Part shown: positions 7,786-17,600 of the stretch, in pieces
How positions within the stretch are numbered: the first letter of the stretch is position 1
How the letters are laid out: each line of letters opens with the position of its first letter
Source of the DNA: CAYLUN01 sp964386865
Lineage (GTDB): Bacteria > Verrucomicrobiota > Kiritimatiellia > RFP12 > UBA1067
Assembly (NCBI GenBank): GCA_964386865.1
Contig: CAYLUN010000080.1
Location: forward strand, 1 to 25,195
DNA length: 25,195 nt
Direction: 5' to 3'
Translations under genes and position numbers: made by a program
Notes under the pieces: model-generated
The model's database searches: none
What the model was told of the DNA's origin: nothing
What the model saw: only the letters and a program-made list of their open reading frames with translations

Positions 7786-9053
7786 ACGCGCTCCTCAACG
7801 TGTGGCCGTTTGTCCGGCTGGGGCTGTCAGACGTGTGGCGTCACAAGACGCGCTCGCTCCTGACGATGCTCGGGATGGTGTTCGGCGTCGGCAGCGTGAT
7901 CGCCATGCTCGCGGTCGGCGAGGGGGCCAGCCAGCAGGCGATGGACGCGATCAAGCGGCTGGGCAGCCAGAACATCATGGTGATGTCGGTCAAGCCGACC
8001 TCGGAGGACGGGGGCAGCACGGGCAGCCAGCGCGGCCGGCTGGCCGTGTACGGCCTGCTCTACGAGGACGAGACGCGCATCCGCGAGACGGTTCCGGGAG
8101 TCGTGCTGACGGTGCCCGCGCGCATGACGCGGCGCAACGCGCGGCTGGGCGAGCGGCAGCTCGAGCTGCGCGTGGTTGAGACGATTCCCTCCTGGTTCGA
8201 TGTGGTGCAGCGGCCCGTTTTGGCCGGCCGCGTGCTGACGCAGCACGACATGCAGACGTGCGCGAACGTGTGCGTCCTGACCGAGCACGGGGTGAGGCGC
8301 CTGCTGGCCGGGGAGGAGATGATCGGGCAGCGCATCCGCATCTCGTCCGCCATCTTCGAGGTGGCGGGCATCGTCAAGAATGAGACGGGCGGCACCATAC
8401 GCGCGCCGGACAGCGAGGCGGACGCCTACATCCCGCTGTCGACCGGCACCCGGCAGTTCGGCGAGGCCAACATCCGGTATTCGGCCGGCGGAATGGAGGG
8501 CGAGCGCGTCGAGCTGAGCCAGATCATCGTGAAGATGTTCTGCACAGACGCCGTCGAGCCAGCAAGCAAGGCCATCGAGGCGGTGCTGGCGCGCTTCCAC
8601 AAGAAGACCGACTACAAGATTGACGTGCCGCTGACGCTGCTGCGCGAGGCGGAGCGGACCAAGCGCACCTACAATATCGTTCTGGGCGCGATCGCGGGCA
8701 TCAGCCTGCTGGTGGGCGGGATCGGCATCATGAACATCATGCTCGCCTCCGTCACCGAGCGGACGAAGGAGATCGGCATCCGCCGGGCGATCGGCGCTCG
8801 CCGCAGCCGGATTGTGGTGCAGTTCCTCATCAACACCTGCGTGCTGTCGATCGGCGGCGGCGTGCTCGGCTTGCTGCTGGGCGTGGCCATCCCCCTGCTG
8901 ATCACCTCGACCACGGGCATGCCCACGGTCATCCGGCCCTACAGCCTGGTGCTGGCCTTCGGCATCAGCGTGGCCATTGGCATCGTGTTCGGCCTCTACC
9001 CGGCCATGCGTGCGGCAGCGCTCGATCCGATCGAGGCGCTGCGGCACGAGTGA
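7782..9053 (+). CDS. ABC transporter permease, MacB/FtsX family
   Basis: The 423-residue inner-membrane protein has the MacB layout. One membrane segment lies near the start (residues ~25-46, 'LLTMLGMVFGVGSVIAMLAVG'). A large periplasmic domain (~50-290) follows, then three C-terminal membrane segments (~297-323, ~350-374 and ~387-410). The cytosolic loop 'ERTKEIGIRRAIGARRSRI' after the second membrane segment and the ending 'AMRAAALDPIEALRHE' are family hallmarks. With the ATPase, adaptor and TolC lipoprotein it should form a MacAB-TolC-like machine, whose known relatives export macrolides, peptides, lipopeptides or toxins from the periplasm. The substrate here is unknown. It overlaps the ATPase gene by 4 bases and is followed after 51 bases by the response regulator. 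Confidence 0.95.
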   Translation: MNALLNVWPFVRLGLSDVWRHKTRSLLTMLGMVFGVGSVIAMLAVGEGASQQAMDAIKRLGSQNIMVMSVKPTSEDGGSTGSQRGRLAVYGLLYEDETRIRETVPGVVLTVPARMTRRNARLGERQLELRVVETIPSWFDVVQRPVLAGRVLTQHDMQTCANVCVLTEHGVRRLLAGEEMIGQRIRISSAIFEVAGIVKNETGGTIRAPDSEADAYIPLSTGTRQFGEANIRYSAGGMEGERVELSQIIVKMFCTDAVEPASKAIEAVLARFHKKTDYKIDVPLTLLREAERTKRTYNIVLGAIAGISLLVGGIGIMNIMLASVTERTKEIGIRRAIGARRSRIVVQFLINTCVLSIGGGVLGLLLGVAIPLLITSTTGMPTVIRPYSLVLAFGISVAIGIVFGLYPAMRAAALDPIEALRHE

Positions 9054-9104
9054 CCCTCCAAAAACGGGGTTGACGGGGCTAGTCGAATATGGCAATGTCT
9101 CTGC

Positions 9105-9794
9105 ATGGAATCTGCACGTATGCATGCGAGTCGTGAAACTCCCAGTCAAGCGCGTCCGCAGACGTGTGTATACGTGGTGGACGACGACGCCGCGGTGCGG
9201 CGCGGCATTGAGCGGCTGCTTCGCGCGTCGGGCCATGCCTGCCGCGTATTTGAGAGCGCCAAGACCTACCTCGACAGCGCGCTCGAGCCCTGCGACGCGG
9301 CCTGCCTGATATTGGACATCCGCATGCCGGAGATCACCGGCACCGAGCTTCAGGCCCGCTTGCCGGGCACGGTTCACGACGTGCCGATCGTGTTCGTGAC
9401 CGGTCACAGGGACATCCCGACCTGCGTCAAAGCGCTGAAGGCTGGCGCGGTGAGCTTTCTGACGAAGCCCTTCGACGAGGCGAGCCTGCTGGGCGCCGTC
9501 GGCGAGGCCCTGCAGCGCGCCCTCGACACCGCGCAGGAGCGCGCGAACGTGGTGAGCACGTACACGCGGTTTGTTTTGCTCAGCCAGCGCGAGCGGGACG
9601 TTTTCCACTGCGTCGTGCGCGGCCTGCTGAACAAGCAGATCGCAGCGGAGCTGGGCATCGCGGAGAAGACGGTCAAGGTGCACCGCGCCCGCGTGATGGA
9701 CAAGATGGGGGCCGAGTCGGTGGCGGATCTCGTGCGGCAGTCGGCCTTGCTCTCGCCCGCGCTTGTGGCGGGACGGGAGAGCCCGCATGCCTGA
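9105..9794 (+). CDS. Response regulator, FixJ/NarL type (receiver + LuxR-like HTH)
   Basis: The 229-residue protein has an N-terminal receiver domain with acidic residues Asp26-Asp28 ('VVDDDAAVR'), phospho-acceptor Asp71 in 'LILDIRMPEITG', Thr99 in 'VFVTGHRD' and Lys121 in 'LTKPFDE'. A short linker leads to a LuxR-type helix-turn-helix (~163-220, 'LSQRERDVFHCVVRGLLNKQ', 'IAEKTVKVHRARVMDKM'). The sequence style is that of FixJ/TodT/StyR regulators, which bind DNA when phosphorylated. The partner kinase gene overlaps its 3' end by 8 bases. The start is uncertain: ATG 9105 or ATG 9120 fit equally and neither has a strong ribosome-binding site. TTGACG at 9070-9075 could be a -35, but no convincing -10 follows. 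Target genes are unknown; the adjacent exporter is the obvious candidate. Confidence 0.9.
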   Translation: MESARMHASRETPSQARPQTCVYVVDDDAAVRRGIERLLRASGHACRVFESAKTYLDSALEPCDAACLILDIRMPEITGTELQARLPGTVHDVPIVFVTGHRDIPTCVKALKAGAVSFLTKPFDEASLLGAVGEALQRALDTAQERANVVSTYTRFVLLSQRERDVFHCVVRGLLNKQIAAELGIAEKTVKVHRARVMDKMGAESVADLVRQSALLSPALVAGRESPHA

Positions 9795-11448
9795 GTGGCC
9801 GAAAGAGGCCGACTGGGTGACCTCGCGGTTGGACGAAGTATTCTGGCGCGGGCTCTTCGACATCCACCTCGACCCGCTGGCCTTTATCGACGCCGACTAC
9901 CGGATCATCCGCGCCAACCTCGCGCTTGCCGACGCGCTGGGGAGCCGGGCTGAGGAGCTGGTCGGGCGCCTGTGCTACGAGGTGCTGAACGGCGACATGT
10001 GCTCGGCGGACGCCTGCCCGCACGTGCACTTGCTGCGGGACGGCTGCCCGCACGCGAGCGAGCTCGACCTCAAGCGCTTGGGCGGTTGCTTCTGGGTGTC
10101 GGTGACGCCCGTCTTCGACGACTCGGGCCTGCTGCTGGGCTGCCTGCACATCGCCCGCAACGTCACCGCCTACAAGACGCTGGAGGCCGAGCTGCGCGCG
10201 GCTCGCGACGAAGTTGAGGCGCGGGCCGAAGCGCGCTCGCGCGAGCTCAAGGAGCACCTGCAGTTCGAGCGGCTTCTGGTTTCCTTGGCGCTGGGGTTGA
10301 GCGGCTCGGTGTCGGATGCGGAGCTGAAGGCGCCCATTCAGACCGCGGTTGCCGAGATCGGCACGACGGGCGGGTTCGGCCGCTGCGTCTTCTGGAAGGT
10401 GACGGGCGACCGCGCGCTCGCGCTGGCCCGCTATGACGAGGACTCCCACCGGCTGCCGCCGGCGCCCGATGAGGCGACTCGCGAGACGGAGGGCAGCTTG
10501 TTCTCGGCCGTGGCGAGCGCGGGCGTCGTGGAAACGAGGGACGGCGACGTCGAGCGGTGCGCCGTGGGCCTCCCCCCGCTGTGGGCGGGCGACACGGCCT
10601 ACGCGCTGTTGGCCGTGCGGCGGACGTCGCATGCCTCGACTCGGCTGGCGCTCTCCGGCGAGCGCCTGCGCCTGCTGTGCCAGGTGATGGGCGACGCCCT
10701 CCGGCGCCAGGCGGGCGCTTTCGAGGCCCAGCGGCTGCGCGAGGAGCAGACGCGGCTGGATCAGATGTCGCGGCTGGCCCAGCTCTCGGCGGCTCTGGCG
10801 CACGAGCTCAACCAGCCGCTGGCGGCGACGCTGTGCAACGCGCAGGCCGCCGCGCGGCTTCTGGAGGAGTCGCCTCCGGACGTCGCCGAAGTGCGCTCGG
10901 CGTTGGACGACATCATGGCGAGCGCCCGCCGGGCAGGCGACGTGATGCGGCACACGCGCGCGCTCTTCAAGGGCGGCCAGCAGTCCCGCCAGCCGCTGAA
11001 CCCCCAGGTTCTGGTCGACGCCGTCCTCAAGCTGCTGAGGGACGAGATCGCCCTCGGCGGGGCCGAGGTGGTTGGGCTGTGCGACGGCGAGGCGCCCTCG
11101 ATCTTGGCGGACGTCGTCCAGCTACAGCAGGTGCTGGTCAACCTGATCAAGAACGCGCTGGACGCCGTCAAGTCGATGCCCGAGGGCGCCCGACGCATCA
11201 CGGTCGCGGTGGAGCCGGCGGCGGACGGCAAGGTCTCGCTCACCGTGACGGACACCGGAAAAGGCGTTCCGGCAGGTGAGGAGGAGGCGATCTTCGCTCC
11301 CTTCCGGTCGAGCAAGTCGGACGGCATGGGCATGGGGCTGCCGATCTGCCGGCAGATCATCACGCAGCACGGCGGCACCATCGCCGCCCAGCGCCTCGAG
11401 GGCGGGGGTACGCGCCTGACCGTGACCCTTCCCAGCCTTCCCGGTTGA
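9787..11448 (+). CDS. Soluble PAS(-GAF-like) sensor histidine kinase with a cysteine-rich PAS domain
   Basis: The 553-residue kinase has no membrane segment, so it senses inside the cell. A PAS domain (~15-130) carries Cys63, Cys72, Cys77 and Cys87, spaced C-x8-C-x4-C-x9-C, two of them in 'CP(H)' motifs. A short coiled coil (~135-160) and a GAF-like region (~160-310, weakly supported) follow. The HisKA motif 'ALAHELNQPLAATLCNAQAA' contains phospho-acceptor His339. The ATP-binding domain has an N-box with Asn452 and Asn456 ('LVNLIKNALDAV'), a G1 box at Asp489 ('DTGKGV') and a G2 box at 513-518 ('GMGMGL'). The 'AHELNQPL' form is that of FixL/DctB-like kinases. ATG 9787 is chosen because CGGGAGAG just upstream can serve as a ribosome-binding site. 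It overlaps the regulator gene by 8 bases, which marks it as the cognate pair. Confidence 0.92.
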   Translation: MPEWPKEADWVTSRLDEVFWRGLFDIHLDPLAFIDADYRIIRANLALADALGSRAEELVGRLCYEVLNGDMCSADACPHVHLLRDGCPHASELDLKRLGGCFWVSVTPVFDDSGLLLGCLHIARNVTAYKTLEAELRAARDEVEARAEARSRELKEHLQFERLLVSLALGLSGSVSDAELKAPIQTAVAEIGTTGGFGRCVFWKVTGDRALALARYDEDSHRLPPAPDEATRETEGSLFSAVASAGVVETRDGDVERCAVGLPPLWAGDTAYALLAVRRTSHASTRLALSGERLRLLCQVMGDALRRQAGAFEAQRLREEQTRLDQMSRLAQLSAALAHELNQPLAATLCNAQAAARLLEESPPDVAEVRSALDDIMASARRAGDVMRHTRALFKGGQQSRQPLNPQVLVDAVLKLLRDEIALGGAEVVGLCDGEAPSILADVVQLQQVLVNLIKNALDAVKSMPEGARRITVAVEPAADGKVSLTVTDTGKGVPAGEEEAIFAPFRSSKSDGMGMGLPICRQIITQHGGTIAAQRLEGGGTRLTVTLPSLPG

Positions 11449-11492
11449 TTGCGCTCGCAACCTCGCGCCCAGGCAAAGCGCCGACAACGGCT

Positions 11493-11521
11493 TTGACTAT
11501 TTATCGCCTGCATTTTATATG
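11493..11521 (+). promoter_or_regulatory. Candidate sigma-70 promoter for the first giant repeat protein
   Basis: TTGACT (11493-11498), a 17-base spacer and TATATG (11516-11521) lie in a conspicuously AT-rich stretch of the 183-base gap after the kinase gene. The predicted start near 11528 gives a leader of about 100 bases. That leader contains a short hairpin (GGAC-TTTA-GTCC, within 11531-11550). A weak imperfect hairpin (AAAG...CTTT, 11475-11494) just before the -35 may end the upstream operon. The match to consensus is good but untested. Confidence 0.5.
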
Positions 11522-11631
11522 AGTTTGCTCCTTATGGGACTTTAGTCCAGTAGCGGGCACGGCGCGCTATTTTATACACTACGCTTAGAACGAGACGTGT
11601 GTTGGCTATTCAGGATAAGGAACATTGTAGC

Positions 11632-14600
11632 ATGAATGCGATAAATCGTTGGCGGCAGGTGAGGGGGGCGTCTCTCGGAGTTCTCGTGGTTGCGTGGTTG
11701 GCTGCTCGCTGCGCGCTGGGCGCGACGCCGAGCCAGACGTTCTATGTCCCCTTTCCAGAGGCGGACGCCTTTGCCGCCCTGACGGCGGTCCAGCCAGGCG
11801 ACCCCCCCAACAACATTCCCATACCGGTCAACCCGATGTACACGGCCATCTCCATCGCGGCCATCGCGGACGGGACGGTCATCTATTACGACCAGTGGGA
11901 GGACGGCTACGAGCAGGGACACGATTATGCCGCGCCGCAGCAAGCCACCACTAAGATTTGGGGTGACGGCAACACCGCCAACGGCTTCCCGCCGGGACTT
12001 CCCAGTGACCTGATCAACGCCGGTACGGTCATCCTGCTCACCAACAACGTCGTTACGACCTCGCCGCTGACGATCGACTACGACGCCCGCGACAAAATTG
12101 CCGCCACGCGTACGATTTCGGTGACCCGCACCTACTGGGCCGCGGGCTCCTCCACGCTCTTCGCCGGCTGTGTGGAAACCTTTGACACCGGCATGTGGGG
12201 CACGGAGTACCGCGCCCCGATCGGGCAGAACCTTGCGGATACGACCGACAGTCAGATGTTCGAATACACGGCGTTTTCGATCTCGGCGGCCAGGGACAAC
12301 ACGACCGTCCAGATAGACGCGGACAACAATGGCTCCTTCGAAGCGACGGTGGTGCTGAACGAGGGCCAAACCCATTTCATTAGCGGTGTCTACGTCGGCG
12401 GCCGGGTGCTGGCCGACAAGCCGGTGCAGGTGGTCCTTTTCTCTGGCGACGTCGGTTCGAACTACGAGAGCCGCGACTCCAGCCTCCTGCCGGTCAGCCG
12501 CTGGGGCAGCAATTACTATTCGCCCGTCTCGACACCCAGTGTCAGAGGCACACGCGTCTGGCTCTACAACCCCGGCACCTCGGCGATCACGGTCACCAAC
12601 AATTCCCGCGTGGGCACAGGAATCCTCTCCGGCGGTTCGATCAGAGTGGCGGCCGGCTCCGTGACCAACGTGACGCTGACCGAAAATGCGGCCTACCGCT
12701 TCTTCACCGCCAGCGGCAGCCCCTTCTACGCCTACTCGACCTCCGACTCGACCGACACTGACCCTGCTAATAATCAGGCCTTTGACTGGAGCTTCACGCT
12801 GATCCCGCAGCAGCTGCTCTCGCCGCAGGTGATTGTCGGCTTGGGCATCGGCCGCGACCCCACTTCGGCAGTCAACATGAACGAGAACGGCAACCCCATC
12901 TGGGTCACGCCGGTCGGCAACGGCAGCACGTCGGTCGTCGTCTACGTCGATTATGACGGTGACAACGTCGGCAGCTTATCCGACCCATACGGCAACAAAT
13001 ACGACTACAGCACCAATCTGGTCGAACTCCAGCAGGCCAAGCTCTACGACCCGGATGGCGACCAAACCGCCATGCTGGTCTATGTGCTATCGACCAATGT
13101 CTCGCTCGCCGTGGCGTGGGGTCAGGATCCGCTGAAGGCCAGCACCGGCGCACCCGGCCTCGATGTCGGCACCTCCATCCCGCCGGTGGAGGTGATCGAC
13201 ACCGCGAAAAATCTAACGGTGGTTAGCGACAGCGATGAAGACGGGCAGCTCGGCCCTGGCGAGCGCGCCCGGTACACGATCCGTGCGGGCAATGCCGGAC
13301 GCGCACCCATTCCTGCCGACTTTATCGTGAAGGACGCTTTGCCCACCAATACCACCTACGTCGCAGGCAGCACGTATTACCGCACCAGCACCAACGGGAC
13401 TTGGATTGGCGTAACCGACGATGGCAGCGGCACGGCCTTTCCGCTTGACGTGAACGGTCTCCGCATCCAGTCCATTCTTCCGGTGAAGGGCACGTTCGAA
13501 GTGCGCTTTGATGTGGACGTGGTCAGCTACTCAAACCTCACCGCCGGAGCCGTCTCGATCGTCAACACCGGCACCGTGCATTCCGTGGTCTACAACCGCA
13601 CACTGAACTTTTACAACGAGTACGAACTGCATGGCAGCCTCGGCGACCGGGTTTGGAACGACGCGGACAACGACGGCGTGCAGGACGTGGGCGAGACCGG
13701 CATCAACGGCGTCATCGTGTACCTCGACGCGAACACCAACGGCGTGCGCGACGCCGGCGAGCCTTACGACACCACGTCGGGCGACGGCGACTACCTGCTC
13801 ACGGGAACCTACATCGAGGCGGGCACCCACCGCGTGCGGGTCGACCGTTCCACACTGTCGAGCAACTATGTGGCCACCCATGACTTAGACGGAATCGGAA
13901 CGGTGGATGCTGCGAGCGTGGCGCTGGCGGGCGGACAGGACCGGGTGGACGTAGATTTCGGCTACCGTCTCCCTGCCCGGCTGGGCGATTTCGTCTGGGT
14001 GGACGCCAACGGCAACGGCCAGCAGGACGGCGGCGAAACCGGGCTCTCCAATGTGGTTGTGCGCCTGTACACCAATAATGTGGTGATGGCGACGGTGACC
14101 AGTACGGTTTCCGGCGCCTATGCGTTCACGAACCTTGTTGCCGGCACCTACACGGTCGGGTTCACGCCACCCTCCGGATACCTCTTCACGTCCTCGAATG
14201 CGGGCGGTAACGACGCAATCGACAGCGACCCGCTCACCGGGACGAACCGCACGGCGGCCGTGACGCTGGTCAGCGGCCAGACCGACAACACCGTCGACGC
14301 CGGCTTCTACCAGCCCGCGACCATCGGCGACTTCGTTTGGGCCGACGCCAACGGCAATGGCCAGCAGGACGGTGGAGAGACCGGTATCAACGGTGTGACG
14401 GTGACGCTCTTCCGGCCGGGCTACGGCCCGGATGGCACCCCGGGCAACGCGGATGACGCGGCCGCCGTAGCGAGCCAGACGACCCCGGCGAGCGGCGCCT
14501 ACGGCTTCACCAACCTGCCGCCCGGAACGTACCAGGTCGGCTTCGGGACGGCGGCCGGCTACTACCGGACGGCGGCCGACCAGGGGAGCGACACGACAGA

Positions 14601-17600
14601 CAGTGACGCGAATGTGGGCACCGGACTGACAACCGCTTTCGCCGTGAGTTCCGGGCAGACGATCACGACGATCGACGCCGGCTACCAGGCGGTGGCGGTG
14701 GGCGATTTCGTCTGGACGGACGCTGACGCCGATGGCGTGCAGGACGCGGGCGAGCCGGGTATCGCCGGCGTTCAGGTTCAGCTGTATACGGCGGCCGGCG
14801 CCCCTTACCAGATCCGCACGGCGCTCGGAACGTTCGCTGACAACTTCGACCCCTCCGGCGGTTTGACCAACAGCGACGGCACGCTGGTGTGGGCGGCCGA
14901 CTGGACGGCGGCGAACGGGGCGACGGTGGTTGTGAACACGGGTTCGGACTACGAGATTCAGATCGCCGATACCGCGAACAGCACGCTGACGCGCAGTTTC
15001 ACGGCGCCGTCCGGAACCGCCCGGTTGACGATCAGCTTCGACTACCGCTCCGGCGCGGGCAACGACACGGTTCAGGCGCAGTGGTCGTCAAACGGCACGG
15101 ATTGGGTCATGCTGGCGAGTTACAGCACGGCGCCCGGCAGCAGCGGAACCACGAACGTCACCGTCGCGACCACGGCCGGCACGCGCTACGTACGCTTCAC
15201 CAAGACGGCGCAGGGTGGCGCTGGCGGTTCGGCTGAGTATATGTACTTCGACAACGTCAGCATCCTCGCCGAGAGCGCCCCGGCCGCCGTGACCGCGACG
15301 ACGGACGCCTACGGGTACTACCTGTTCGGCCCCTCGGCCGGCTTGCTCAGCGGCACCAACTACCAGCTGCGCGTCGCCACCAACCAGACGGCGCTGGCCG
15401 GACTGGCCTTGACAGGGCAGAACGCCGGCGGCAACGACGCGACGGACTCGGACGCGACCTTGGCCACGGCCGTCGGCTTCGCCACGCTCGCCTTCACGGC
15501 GCCCGCGGCAGGCGGCAGCGACCAGACGCTGGACTTCGGCTTCAAGGGCACGGCCTCGTTCGGCGACCTCGTCTGGACGGACCTCGACGGCGACGGCTCG
15601 CAGGACGCCTTCGAGACGGGAATCCCCGGCGTGCGCGTCTATGTGGACAGCAACGGCAGCGGCACGTATGATGCGGGGGAGCCCGCGGCCACGACCACCG
15701 CCGCCGGCACTTACCTCATCACCAATCTGGTCGCCGGCACCTACGCGGCGCGCGTGGACACGTCTACGCTGCCGGCCGGCCTGGCACAGACCTACGACCT
15801 GAACGGCGCGCTCGATCACGCGGCCAGCGTGACGCTGACCTCCGGCCAGGCGCGGACGGATGTCGACTTCGGCTACCGCGCAACCGCAGTGTACGCGATC
15901 CGGGGCCAGGTGCGCGACGACTACGACCTCGACGGAACCTTCAGCGATCCTGACAAGCCGGTGGGCGGCGTGCTGGTGTCGCTCTACTCCGACCCGAACG
16001 GCGACGGCACCAACACCGACGGCGTTGTGCTCGGCACGGTCCGGACCTCGCCAGACGGACGTTACGCCTTCACCAACGTCATGAGCGGTGCTTATGTGGT
16101 GGTCGAAAATGACCCGACCTATTCGGTCAGCACAGCCGACACCGTGGCGGCCAACGACAACCGCATCCCCGTGGTGATCGTCAGTTCAGACAGCGTCGGC
16201 AACGACTTCCTCGACGCGGTCGACCCGTCGGGCTATATCTACGACGTGGCCGACGGGCGCATCGTTCCCGGCGGCAGGATCGAGGTCAGCGGCCCCGGAG
16301 CCCTGGTCCTGATGGACGGCAGCAGCGGCCAGTACATGTTCATCTCCACGAACGACGCGACGTCCACCTTCACCATTGCGGTGACGCCGCCGCCCGGCTA
16401 CATCATCGACCCGACGCGCCCGGCGCAGCCCGGCAGTTTCGACCCGACGGGCGGCGCGAACCCGACCGTGCTGGGCAGCTACGAGAGCGCGGCCACCCCG
16501 GGCTACCTGGTCAACTATGGCGCGGCCTCGAACACGTATTACTACTCGTTCACGCTGACCCCCGGCGACCCGCCGGTGATCAACAACAACTTCCCGCTGG
16601 TCAAGACGGTCACGGTCGGCGACCGGGTGTGGCTGGACGACGACGGCGACGGCGCGCAGGACGCGGGTGAGCCTGGCGTGACCAACGTGACGGTGCGTCT
16701 GTTGAACGCGGCCAGCAGCGTGGTCGCCACGACGGTCACCGACGCGGGCGGACTCTACGTCTTCACGAACCTGCCGCCCGCCAGCTACCGCGTGGAATTC
16801 GCCCCTGTGACGGAGTACCGCCTGACGGTTCGCGACTCCGCCGCCGCGACCGACGCGGCGGACAGCGACGCCGACGCGTTGACCGGGCGCACGGACTTGA
16901 CGGCCGTCGCGGCGGGCGCGACCAACCTCACGCTGGACGCGGGCTTGTACGTGCCGGCGAGGGTGTTCGGCCACCTGTTCGTGGACAAGGACGGCGACCT
17001 GATCCGCGACACGGGCGACTCCTCGATCACTAATGCGTTAGTGCGTTTGGTTGTGGGCGGGGTGACGGTGGCTTCGACCAACACGGACGCGGTCGGCTAC
17101 TACTTCTTCGGCGACGTGCCGGCCGGCACGGTCTCGATTTTTGTCTCGCGCGCCTCGGCGACGCTGATCGATGTGCCGACGGCTGACCCGGCGCTGAGCG
17201 ATGTGCGGCGCAACCGCGGTCTGCCGCTTCCGAGCGAGGAGGCCTATATCGCCCATCCGGTGACCTCGGGCTACGGCGTGCTCGCCTCCAGGCCCGGCGA
17301 GCCGCTGAACTTCGGTTTCGCCTCATACCCGCTCTCGACGGCACTGGACGTGAGCCTGTACGCCACCGGCGACGGCGGGGTGATGATCGAGCTGTGGACC
17401 GTGAACGAGGCCGGGCAGGGCGACATCGTAATCTACGCGTGGATCGACAACGCATGGGCCGAGGTCGGCCGCGTGCCGGGTGACCAGGTGAGGGGCGACG
17501 GCTCGAACCGGTACACCGTCTTGGCCAGCGGCCTGACGCCGGGCGCCTCCTACAACCTCAAAATCATCGACGAAGTCGGCCACGTGCACGAGTCCGGCGG

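Noticed and set aside
7827..9863. Long minus-strand open frame (678 codons) opposite the permease and regulator genes; similar ones opposite rhaA (1179-2561) and paralogue 2 (19855-21564)
   Set aside because: They lie antisense to well-supported genes. Their products are rich in Arg, His, Ala, Val and Gly without domain motifs, as expected from GC-rich third positions read on the other strand.
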